A stretch of DNA of 61,344 nucleotides from the NCBI RefSeq assembly GCF_001039355.2, contig NW_019775623.1, positions 64,001 to 125,344 on the forward strand, in the 5' to 3' direction. Shown piece after piece: positions 24,101 to 33,639 of this stretch (positions are counted from its first letter, which is position 1; the number at the start of each line of letters is the position of its first letter). Under the pieces are notes generated by a model, which did no database searches, had not been told where the DNA came from, and was given only the letters and a program-made list of their open reading frames with translations. Both the position numbers and the translations under genes were made by a program. The stretch is from Lingula anatina (Eukaryota > Brachiopoda > Lingulata > Lingulida > Lingulidae).

Positions 24101-26753
24101 TACCGCGTGTATTTCTAAAAATCGCGCCTATAAATATGAGCGTCACTGTACTCACCGTCAGGGACACACCTAGGCGCAGGCTGGGGGCAAGGTGCCCGGA
24201 CGCAGAATATTGTGTCCTGTACACATCTTGTGCCCGGACCACAAGGATTGTTCTGAAGCGGAAATAATGTGTAATGTTCATATATAAATACAGGTACAGG
24301 AGCTTCACGAAACATACTGTACTGTATAATGAAATGGATATGAACTTAATGTCGAGAGAACTTGATATAATTCAAGTACAAAAGTCAAACTTTAAAAATT
24401 ATTATCTTCATTTTAAAAAAATGAAAATTACAAAATGAGTATTCTTATTAAGTCTATAAATGCATCATTCGTGAATATTAACCCCGTTGCCTTGCGATTT
24501 CCATCCATTCTTGAGAAGTTAGTGTTAAAATGTATTACAGTTTAAAATTGGGTTAAAGCATTGGCCTAACAATTGGAGCTTGTATTTAACAAAATGACTA
24601 AACGCAAGGTCAGAGCGATGAGAATATACTGTACATGTACAACAAGGTTTCCAGTGTGTTTGCAGTTATACACTAGGTCCTAGAGAGCGGTCGTCTCAAC
24701 CTAAATGTGTTAGTTGTCCTGATCTGAAATTGTGCTGCACCATGTTTCGCGTGTAGTTAGATTCCCATCTGTTATCAAGGATACCAAGGCATGAATCATA
24801 AACGTCGCTTGGCTTCAGTTCAAAAACTCCCTCTTTTAAAATCATGATAGACGCTCCTTTGCCATTCCTGTAGATATTCATCTCAAATTACTGGTAAACA
24901 AACCAAAATCACCCAAGACGCCGACATTAAGGAACAATGGAATATCATAACATACGACAGTAGGTATTGGCGTCTCCACTGGCCCTCGTTTAGATACATT
25001 TAGTATTTAGCGACAAGATATTTCTGATAGCATTTAACCTGGAATCCGGCACCGTAATATTAACTGGTGAAGTATCGTGACCATTGTGGTAGCAGCATAT
25101 GATTATAGACGGACTGGGGAGCGCCATTATATGGGTGAAGCACGCAAGACAACGGCTGTTGATTTTTAACGTGCAGGGTCAGTTTCTCAAAATATCATTA
25201 GACACAGACCTTGAGGTCTTATCATTTAGACAGTAAATGGTGATCTAATTCAATTTAGAATACACTTCCAGTAGTGCATTAACATAAAGCAACAATTGGT
25301 TTAAAACATTAGCCACAGGGACGCCTTTCTTTTATAAGACAAGTGTATTTTGGCCACTACTGATATATCTTGAGTTGAGCCGACTAATATAAAATTGGGC
25401 TTTAAAATGACACCCACTTTCGGTCTTAAGTCAATCGATGAAAAGGGACCAACTGAAAAGATTATTACTACATAAAACATGAAAGCTTTCCCCAGCAGAG
25501 ACAACAAGGTAAAATAATCAATGTCTTGATGAGTGAGTGTGGACGTGGGAAACTCCAGCTTATAACCAGTGATAAATAATGTCCCGCGCTTAATGGTTGT
25601 TTTCGGCCTAGTTCTCATGAAATAAATAAGGAAGTAAACAAGGGGGCGTGGTCGGCAATGGTGGTCAAAGTGTAATAGAGAGAGAAAGGAGTCATTAAGG
25701 AGTGGTTAGGACTACGATGAGATAAATGGACACTGAAGGTGTGGGGTGGGATTCCTGAACCAAACCAATTCAAAATTTTTATTGACAGCTATTATGTAAC
25801 TTGATTCAAGCCATTTTTTAGTGAATGAAAAAAGACATCATTTATTTGACAAGTGCTTCCAGGTTTTTCCTTCATGTGGAAAACTGCAGCGACCAGAACA
25901 AATAAGCCATGCTTTGAAAAGACGTTTGCAAAAAAGTTCAGCTTTTCTGAAAATGGTATATTTTATTTTTAACTGACAGAAAGCAGCATAACAAGATTTT
26001 TATAATAGATATTATGCTTACAAATAAAGAACTATTTTAATTGTCATTGGCAAATAATGTTTTTTATAACTGAGGGAAGTATTTAATTGTCCTTATACTA
26101 TAAAAACAAATATTTTTCACATTTTCCAGCACGCTTTCTCTAATGAATGTAGACATTCAAACCATCTAAAAGATTGTTACATTAAACTGTATTCGTTCAA
26201 CGTGAAAACGATTAATGGTCTATGTCGTTGTACATGCACCAGCATTTGCAAATGGTATGAATTCACTTCACGTAGGGCAACTCTATGATGTAGTCATCAC
26301 AAAGTACGTGGATGATTAATCATACAGCGCAATAATAAATTTTCTATGGAATCTTTAGATTCAACCATAACTTTTTTCTACTTACAGACAGGCATGGCCC
26401 TCCAACTTGCTGTGCCTATAAAATACAAACAGATTTTTGAATATATAGTTATAGACTGAATGAAATATACTTTCTCACGTGCATAAAGCATGTTCTGCAG
26501 AAATAATTTTAGATCATGTGTTAAGTTACCCTCTCTTTTTACTTTTTGACATGCAAGTTATCAGTTTTTTTTTTTCAAATATTTCTAATTTCAATCAGTG
26601 CTATATAAAGTTACTGCTGTGCAACTACTAAGAAATCAAATTCCAAACTTCGTTATACAAAAAACAAAAGCCAATCAAATTGAATAGCCTTACCGTAGCT
26701 AAGCCAACCAAACAAAACATCGAAAAAACAACAACAGCTGCTGGCATGTCCAT
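21111..26753 (-). CDS. Inhibitor gene B: secreted 6-Cys / Kunitz / TIL protein
   Basis: Seven exons read on the minus strand: 26753-26694 (signal peptide), 26415-26386, 24252-24156 (6-Cys module), 23812-23582 (Kunitz), 22773-22723 (basic Pro/Arg linker), 22153-21983 (TIL), 21190-21111 (C-tail and stop). All junctions have GT and AG and compatible phases. The coding total is 720 bases, giving 239 residues. Kunitz and trypsin-inhibitor-like domains bind the active site of serine proteases, so the protein is predicted to be a secreted protease inhibitor. The residue after the second Kunitz cysteine, the usual P1 site, is Arg, which favours trypsin-like targets. It is paralogous to gene A about 2 kb upstream on the same strand, but has one Kunitz instead of two. 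A TATA-like box lies about 80 bases before the ATG. The cDNA is unverified. Confidence 0.85.
21983..22153 (-). CDS. Gene B TIL domain exon
   Basis: The exon enters and leaves in phase 1 with clean splice sites (TTTCAG and GTGAGT). It encodes a ten-cysteine trypsin-inhibitor-like domain. Visible pieces are VCPDGLVFSNCG, TCSNPSPRC, CKPGCMCP and GRCVTRNEC. The CxC spacing and final C-x5-C are typical of TIL domains. Confidence 0.9.
22723..22773 (-). CDS. Gene B linker exon
   Basis: A 51-base exon, phase 1 at both ends, encodes a basic proline/arginine-rich linker (PPRNPLQRPRRPPGPSQ) between the Kunitz and TIL domains. The dibasic and tribasic sites could be cleaved by proprotein convertases; this is inference. 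Confidence 0.75.
23582..23812 (-). CDS. Gene B Kunitz domain exon
   Basis: A 231-base exon, phase 1 at both ends. The six Kunitz cysteines are in order, with GPCRA around the second cysteine, FHYN, FDYGGCRGNGNNF and the final AECENTC. The spacing matches BPTI/Kunitz domains of about 51-58 residues. The P1 residue is Arg. Confidence 0.95.
24156..24252 (-). CDS. Gene B 6-Cys module exon
   Basis: A 97-base exon, phase 0 to phase 1, encodes CGPGTRC, FCVRAPCPQPAPRCVP. Together with a cysteine supplied by the preceding 30-base exon (GGPCLS) it forms a six-cysteine module like the two in gene A. The family is not recognised with certainty. Confidence 0.8.
26386..26415 (-). CDS. Gene B micro-exon
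   Basis: A 30-base exon between CTATAG and GTAAGT, phase 0 at both ends, encodes AQQVGGPCLS. It carries the first cysteine of the downstream 6-Cys module. Confidence 0.7.
26694..26753 (-). CDS. Gene B signal-peptide exon
   Basis: A 60-base exon with ATG at 26753 encodes MDMPAAVVVFSMFCLVGLAT, a typical signal peptide, and ends at GTAAGG in phase 0. A second ATG two codons later is an alternative start. Confidence 0.85.
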
Positions 26754-26830
26754 TTTCAAATCTCTCTATCTCTCTCTATTTATTTATCTATCTCTGTCTG
26801 TTTCAAACTAGAGTCCAGTTAGCGCTGGGA

Positions 26831-26839
26831 CATATATAC
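26831..26839 (-). promoter_or_regulatory. TATA-like box of gene B within a direct repeat
   Basis: On the minus strand GTATATATG lies about 80 bases before the gene B ATG. It is flanked on both sides by the same ten bases (CGCTAACTGG, at 26815-26824 and 26842-26851), which could be a duplicated factor site. Confidence 0.55.
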
Positions 26840-27013
26840 CCCAGTTAGCGTGTCTTGGGTCTATGAAGCGGCCACCCCTGTCCAATTGACCGGACCAGAC
26901 TTGAGACAATGTATGTGTGACTTATTTCATACGAGTCATAAACGATGATAGGCATGGTATGTAGTCTGTGCTGTAGTTTGATAGCTAAGTCTCAGTTAAT
27001 GATAATTTCTTCA

Positions 27014-27165
27014 AGATTTACTTTACTTTAGTTTACTTTACTTTACAAAAACCATTACATTCTGCATAGCTGTTTATATTTGATTTCCTTTTTTACTTTA
27101 CTTTACTTTACTTTACTTTACTTTACAAACCAAAAATCATTACATTCTGTACAACTGTTTATTTG
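27014..27165. repeat. (ACTTT)n tract duplicated with its flank
   Basis: Two ACTTT pentanucleotide runs (about 27017-27046 and 27093-27126) are each followed by a similar unit containing CATTACATTCTG and CTGTTTAT. The whole is a tandem duplication of about 75 bases with microsatellite expansion. Confidence 0.85.
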
Positions 27166-27503
27166 TTATTTTAAGTAAACACATACGCCTATTATACATA
27201 TACATAATTCATTTAATGATCGACAAATTCAAAGCAATGGCAGAAACCAAAATCGCTACACACATATGCTTTGTGCACGCAATTCCTGGCAACATCCTAG
27301 ACCTGCAGGTGTAAAGTAACTGAACGTTTTATAGAGCTGTTGGAACACTTTAGTGGATGTGAAAAATACTTGTACTGGGTGCTGTGGCTGTTGTTTCATC
27401 ACAGAAGGCATTGCTGTTATTACTGTTCTTGTAATCAGTAATCAAAAGACTAAAAAGATTTACTTCTTACTTTCAGGTCAACGCAATTCTTCTTCTTTTC
27501 TAA

Positions 27504-27505
<2 letters not shown>

Positions 27506-27573
<68 letters not shown>
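27506..27573. repeat. (AT)n microsatellite
   Basis: About 34 AT dinucleotides without interruption. Confidence 0.95.
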
Positions 27574-27574
<1 letters not shown>

Positions 27575-28147
27575 CGACTACATGTACTGATAGATAAATG
27601 ATTTACATGCATGTATGTTAAAAGCTCAAAATATTGCTTATTTGCATACTGCTAATTATGAGAGTATAATCGTGGCATTCACACTGTGCCCAAGTTAATC
27701 CTTGAAAGATGCCCTGAACTTTTTCACCCCATGGTATGTAGTTACACTGATCGCAGACGCGCATACCACTTAGACGCCATTTCATTATTGCACAGTATCG
27801 AGGCCTATACCCAGTAGCTAATCTAACATCTTGATATATTATGTGGTCATTGGCATTCCTTAATACATATTATTATTTCTATTAAATAGACAACGAACAA
27901 TCACTTATGCGGAAATGGCCAATAGAGTTCCTATTGTAAATAGCTCTAGAAAATTATATAGACTTTGTGAGGGAAAGGAATCTGAATGTCAGTGCTCAGA
28001 TGAAATGTTGGGTGGTAAACATCGGAGATTTTACTATAGCTATTGACATAAGAAACTCTTTTGGTCATTTCAAACACATAGCTAATAGTGAAACTGTTCA
28101 ACACTTCTGCGGAGATTGCTAAAAAACAGCCCATTCTTTTGACAATA

Positions 28148-28158
28148 TTTATTTTATT
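28148..28158 (-). terminator. Candidate polyadenylation signals of gene A
   Basis: Overlapping AATAAA hexamers on the minus strand, about 580 bases after the gene A stop. Confidence 0.45.
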
Positions 28159-28735
28159 ACAAGGTTAAATGATTTACAATAAAACAAAACAACGGTATAC
28201 AACACAAAAAACTACATACATGTACATGTCTATATTTCTTCTTCTATAAACATTCATTTCCTTATAATACAATCGTTATTTCTTATTCCCAATAAATACC
28301 AGAGATTTCTGTTTTCGTCTAAGGTACTGAACTATTAGTTTTGAAGCCATATCTCCCACTGATTTCTAAAAAGATGTGACTAAACTTAAGTAGAAGAACA
28401 ACACGTTTCGTACAGTAACTACAAGTAAACACGTGCAGTGGATGTATGTACTGGTATACTGACGCATAAAAAATTATGGAATATAGAATATATGTATCTA
28501 TATACATATACAGAACTATAGCAAAGAATACATATACAAATATGCGTCTTAACACTTGCAGGCCGTACCGGTAAAGTTGCAGCTGCTCTCACTTACAAAT
28601 TACACAATAAGGAAAATGTACGTTGCAATAAGTCAAAAAGTCAGAACTTTTCATATGGGAGATGTAGATGACTGTGCTTTGGGATGTAGCTCAATGAACA
28701 ATATTTGTTTAGATATAAAATGATATCGTGATATG

Positions 28736-28824
28736 TTAGCAGGTTATTCTGCCGGTCAATGGATCGGTGTAAAACTCTCTGTTGAAGCAGCGGAATAAGA
28801 AGGCAAGACTCGATGGTTTTGTAC
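28736..28824 (-). CDS. Gene A terminal exon
   Basis: A strong acceptor (TTTTTTTCATTGCAG) leads in phase 1 into 29 codons including the stop, ending FYTDPLTGRITC. It is the counterpart of the gene B tail. Confidence 0.8.
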
Positions 28825-31800
28825 CTGCAATGAAAAAAATATTAACTCAAATGACCACTGCGTCATATATTCTGACATGTTTAACATTTAGTCATAAGGT
28901 TAGTAAGGTTCTACTCAGCACACATGTGATGGTTGACATGTTTTGATAATTTTAATCAAATTAAATACTTAAAAATTGTAAAACTAGCTGATATATGCAC
29001 TGTTAAGCCTACGTGATAACTTTCGTTCGAAATCTTTCCAATTAGTGGCGCTAATAGACAATAAAAACTACACCGATATCTGAAACACACCGTTTGATTC
29101 TATATATAGCGACTGACACCTCATAACGTTTTAAGTGTATTTCACCTGTTTGTGGGCACTCCTCGGCCGCGATACACCTCCCCTCGTGAAGCACTGGGGC
29201 GCTGCGCGGGCATTCACACCCTAGCGTACACACCATCATACACACCGGGTTGGGGTTGGAGCACGTGGGCGGACACGGGGAGCCGCACAGTCTAAAGACT
29301 TGTCTGGGAACTGGACAAGATGCTGAAAGATTGAATTCGCTTAGAAATATGTGAAGTACAAAATTGGAATCAAGTGAAGGTGTGCAATGAAACTGTCTGG
29401 ACGCATAACCAAGAAATAATTTTAATAATTGTTACAGTGAGGTGAAAATTAGCCAAATAAAATTTGTGACATATTCGAACAAATAAAAATAAATAGGGCC
29501 CCATCCTTCCCCTTCCATCGAACTCTTGTCTCTTTGCAGTGACACCTAACACCGTGAAAATGAAAATAGATAAAATAAATACTTACAATCCGCCTGTTGG
29601 CTCTGCTGAGTGACCTCCCCAGATGACCTTGCGCATGCGCTTTGACAGTCCTGAAGTGATCCAAAATTGTTCCCGTTTCCTCCACAACCGCCGTAGATGA
29701 ATTCCTCACACGTGTTTGACTCCGAGTTGAAATAATATTTTGTATAATAGCCTCGACAATGGCCCACAACTTTTGGCTCGCGACAAACGTCTGAAAATAG
29801 ACAAAAATAATCAGTTATAATAAAATTTTAAAACTGAAATTTATTCTGTTTGAGCATGAGTTTATGGTCAGTCTCAGGGCAAAAATCTCAGCCGTCTTGA
29901 ATTCTAGTTTTACACTGTTTATTTTTTATTCAAAAAGCAGCTTCACTGGTTTTTAGCAATTGGCTATCTATTCACTCATTTAGAGCAAAACTCTCTGAAA
30001 CAGAATAAAATGCCATTTGGAATGTTGCAATTCTCATTGTATTAAAATAATGTCCACCGAGTTTATGATTAAGAATTGAAATTTTCACCATAGCCTATAA
30101 TATTTTATATCGATTTGAATTTTGTAAGTTAAGGAATGCACACACCAGAGTGCTTTGCAGAAAATGGTAAACCGTCATTTGACGTGAAATTTATAAAATC
30201 AGATGATTATAACAATAAACTAACACAATAAACTTCCTACTTCACCTCCACTTGACGGTATAGCTAACAGAAAGAGAAGGTGTAATTTACTATTTAGTGT
30301 TGGGCATTTCAAATACCACTGTCCATTAGATGGACATGTACTTTGAATATGGTTACAAAATCAAGCAGAACAGAATGAAACAAAACGTGCATACACCGTG
30401 CATACACAGTGCCTTTAATTGTATGATACTAAAGAATTCCCTACAATATTTCAATTTGCTTGGCCCAGCTCAAAAATTCAACCACCAAAGTTTGTTCTTA
30501 AACAACAACTCTGTATAAAATAGTTTATGACGAGTGAATTTAGAACCTACCAACACATAGTGGTTTAGGCTGAGGACAAGGACTGGTGACGCAAACTGCT
30601 GTCTCCTGTTGGCATTGGGTACCGGCCGGGCACTCCATATCCTAATATATGAAATGATACTTGAAGTTATCACCGTTTTTAAATGACACTACTGTTTATT
30701 GATGAAAAAATAACAAATGAATGGATCGTGAGGATCAAAACTGAGCTCCTTATGCAAACGCCAAAATGGTGTGTCTTGCTAAAGGTATAGGTACATGTAC
30801 GGCTTTCTTCAAATTAGCCTATATAACGACGTGAAAGTCACATTTTGTGTAATGTCCGATGATAAAAAGTGACCCCATCAAGTAGATATTTGTATGTGTC
30901 AATCGTTGAGATGGAATAATAGGTAAGTAAATAAAATTAAATCTCACCTTGCAAGAAGTGGCCTCTCTCTGTTGTATCTGTTGGACAGCCACCGCAGGCG
31001 AACCCGGGCAAGCGTTCTGGCAATCTTCAAGCGTCAGGAAGTTGTTTCCGTTTGCGTCGCAGCCGCCATATGTAAACGACTCACAGGCATTTGTTTCGGC
31101 ATTGAAATAAAACCTTGGGATGGACATCCTGCACCTGCCTATAACCTTAGGCTCACTGCACACATCTAAAATAACGAGAATTGAACGTCAGTGAGTAAAA
31201 AAGTATAAAGCCACAATTAACTCGCCCTAACTCTATCTGAAGTGCAGATGACGAACCGTATATTGTATGGTAGGCACCTTCAAGAATAACCAACGGAAAA
31301 ATAAGCACCTACTATGTCTAAACTTTGCGTGTATATTTACTGATTTATAGCATATTTACTTAATACTAAAAATGCAAACTCAAAATAGAAAAATGGAGCT
31401 TCCATAAATACAATTAAAGGTGCCGTACGATATATCATCATGTGATCAACACCAAACGTGTTTAAGGATATATCTACCTTTTGGAGTTTCTTCGATGCCT
31501 ACTTGTGGCTTGCCTGAGGCTTGGACTGAAAAATAAGATATTATTGATTTTAATTTTTTAAGTCGCTTTCACTGGCAGCAGATGGAACCAACTGGAGCAT
31601 CTAGGAAGTGCGACTTCAATACATTTCCAAAATATTTGGAGTTGTACATGTATGGTTTATATTGCAGCATGTACCGGAAAGTTCTCTTTATTGTATTTTT
31701 CCGCCGAAATCCAATCAATTGAACATTCGCTACGAATGTCGATGAGAAACACAAGCATATTATATACTGACCCAACTCTGCATATTTTATTCAATTTTTG

Positions 31801-32533
31801 ATATAAAACAATCATTACCACAAATATAAAAGGCATAAAAAAACTCACCGACACACTCAGGTTCAGACTGTGGACAGGGGGCAGTGACACACGCTGTGGT
31901 ATACTGGCGACACACTGAGCCATCTGGACAACTTATATCCTGTTAGAATAATACAATATTGATTAAACTGACATCATCAAAAGCCATTTCTTTCTGGACA
32001 TTTGATTGGTAACGATTATAAATCATGCCTTTGTAAATGTTAAAAGCAAATACCATTAAAATTGACCTTTTCCTTGTTAATGATTTCAAAAATTGTCAAT
32101 GTGGATACACTGATTCCACTTTTAAATAATTTAAACACAGGTTAATTTCCCCGAGGAAATAGTGTTTATTTCCTCCAGTACAAAAAATAAATGTGTGCTA
32201 TGCGGAAAATCGGTCGTGACGATCGAGACCGCACACATAGCATCACTGGGATATCCCACAAATATGCGATGGTGTCGTCCACGACATGGTCCAGTGCATG
32301 CACTCGGCAATTAACCAATAAACAGGTGACCAGGAAGAAGTTCCATTGTTGCGCCTACAACAATGTTGTTGTAGTGCTATTTTGTTTGTCTCGGGGGCAC
32401 CTTAATTTGGGACTTGGGTAAGTTTTATTTCATATACAGTATACATAAGGTTTGGACGCCACGACATTTAAAGAATAAATAAAAAAGCCTTTCCCTCTGA
32501 ATGTCATCTTGTAAGGTTTATTTTTTCATTTTT

Positions 32534-32574
<41 letters not shown>

Positions 32575-33413
32575 TTTTTTTTTTGACAAGTCTCCCGGTC
32601 AAAGCGATGCATTCAAATATGTTAATGAAGGCCGCATTCAGAACCCCCGGACTAACAGATCGCAGATCGAATATGAGCGATCCACTTGAAAGCTTACCGC
32701 AAGGTACACTACAAAGATTCCCTGCGCGGGTTAATCAGCAAGCTTTCATGTGGGTCGGCCATATTTTGATTGTGAATGCGGTCAAAGAGAAGCAGGTTGC
32801 ATTTTGTCCTATAAATTCACGAGTACATGATATGAGCAGGTTAAACATTACACTGCTTTCATTTGGCAGAAGAAGATGACCGTATCAGAGGTATACAAAC
32901 GTTGTGGGGAAGCTAAAGTAATGTGAAGCAATTTTTGAATAGACATTTTTATGTTAACGTCCGTTATTAAATTTAATCTGTATTGCACTATTGGCATCTG
33001 GTTAAGAAAAAATATGACTTACCTCACACGTTTTGCCTTGCATCTATAATGAAAAAAACAATAAAAGAGTGATACATTACGACTGTAATTCTATAATATC
33101 TTCTGCGCTGCCACACGTTGAGATGTAAACTAAAAATTGTCATAAACTACATACAGTTCATGCTGCTAGAAACATTGTTATCGACATGTTGCACCATTCT
33201 TTTAATACTTAAACTGATAATGCCTTCAAATATTAGATCTAAATATGATCTTTATATTCACAATTATCATTCTTCAATTTATATCATTTTTTAATCATAA
33301 TGAATCAAAGTGTTGCTTCATTTTCAAAGTGCAGATATACCTACAACTGCTGACGAGTTTTGAAAGAGAAGAACAAACAGCACGATGAGAACTTTACTGG
33401 AGATCCACACCAT
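28736..33413 (-). CDS. Inhibitor gene A: secreted protein with two 6-Cys modules, two Kunitz domains and a TIL domain
   Basis: Nine exons on the minus strand: 33413-33341 (signal peptide MVWISSKVLIVLFVLLF), 33036-33023 (micro-exon), 31939-31849 (6-Cys module 1), 31525-31478 (linker), 31165-30948 (Kunitz 1), 30641-30551 (6-Cys module 2), 29790-29587 (Kunitz 2), 29322-29146 (TIL), 28824-28736 (C-tail, stop). With a 14-base micro-exon the sum is 1005 bases, 334 residues, and every phase fits. If the upstream TATAG acceptor were used instead, the micro-exon would be 21 bases and an in-frame stop would appear. A Kunitz/TIL chain predicts a secreted multi-headed serine-protease inhibitor. Relative to gene B it has an extra module-Kunitz pair, so one pair has been gained or lost. 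Confidence 0.82.
29146..29322 (-). CDS. Gene A TIL domain exon
   Basis: A 177-base exon, phase 1 at both ends, with a ten-cysteine TIL domain: CPVPRQVFRLCGSPCPPTC, CMMVCTLGCECP and GRCIAAEEC. The NP-x-P-x-C element before the fifth cysteine is shared with the gene B TIL domain. Confidence 0.92.
29587..29790 (-). CDS. Gene A Kunitz domain 2 exon
   Basis: A 204-base exon, phase 1 at both ends. It shows VGHCRGY around the second cysteine (P1 Arg), YYFN, FIYGGCGGNGNNF and the final DCQSAC. All six cysteines are present. Confidence 0.95.
30551..30641 (-). CDS. Gene A 6-Cys module 2 exon
   Basis: A 91-base exon, phase 0 to 1, exactly the length of module 1. It encodes CPAGTQC, VCVTSPCPQPKPLCV. 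The first cysteine of the module is on the preceding Kunitz exon (TSCK). Confidence 0.85.
30948..31165 (-). CDS. Gene A Kunitz domain 1 exon with module leader
   Basis: A 218-base exon, phase 1 to 0. The Kunitz domain shows VIGRCRM (P1 Arg), FYFN, FTYGGCDANGNNF and DCQNAC. It is followed by a Gln-rich linker and TSCK, which supplies the first cysteine of module 2. Confidence 0.95.
31478..31525 (-). CDS. Gene A linker exon
   Basis: A 48-base exon, phase 1 at both ends, encodes VQASGKPQVGIEETPK between module 1 and Kunitz 1. Symmetric phase makes it skippable without a frameshift. Confidence 0.7.
31849..31939 (-). CDS. Gene A 6-Cys module 1 exon
   Basis: A 91-base exon, phase 0 to 1, encodes CPDGSVC, ACVTAPCPQSEPECV. 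Cysteine spacing equals that of module 2 and of gene B. Confidence 0.85.
32533..32572. repeat. (TTTA)n tract in gene A intron
   Basis: About nine TTTA copies flanked by T-rich sequence, in the intron between the micro-exon and module 1. Confidence 0.9.
33023..33036 (-). CDS. Gene A micro-exon, 14 bases
   Basis: It ends at GTAAGT and codes for the KTCE residues that bring the first cysteine of module 1. Frame continuity requires the acceptor after GCAAG at 33037, not the nearer TATAG, so this boundary is the least certain in the gene. Confidence 0.5.
33341..33413 (-). CDS. Gene A signal-peptide exon
   Basis: ATG at 33413 follows an in-frame run without signal character, so this start is chosen because the signal peptide (MVWISSKVLIVLFVLLFQNS) begins here. 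The exon ends at GTATAT in phase 1. Confidence 0.8.
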
Positions 33414-33548
33414 CTTGCTGCTTTCGGTAGATTTAATGGAACAACCAGAAAAAGAGTTTAAAATACCTATCCTTTGACAAATAACACAAATGATGATATC
33501 ACTTGATGGCGATAAAAGCTGAATTGAGCTGTTATCCATCCACCGGTG

Positions 33549-33558
33549 ACTTAAATAC
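33549..33558 (-). promoter_or_regulatory. Possible TATA-like element of gene A
   Basis: GTATTTAAGT on the minus strand, about 140 bases before the ATG. A weak match, given as a candidate only. Confidence 0.3.
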
Positions 33559-33639
33559 ATCAGCGGTCGAGGAAATAGCCCTCATCTCGTGACGTAGGTG
33601 AATCTAAGAACTGACCCGCGTGCCGTTACTTAATCTTGA

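Larger units (their letters stand above)
26860..28140. other. Intergenic region between genes B and A
   Basis: This holds ACTTT-type repeats duplicated with a shared downstream block (27014-27165) and a long AT tract (27506-27573). No coding sequence was supported. Confidence 0.5.
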
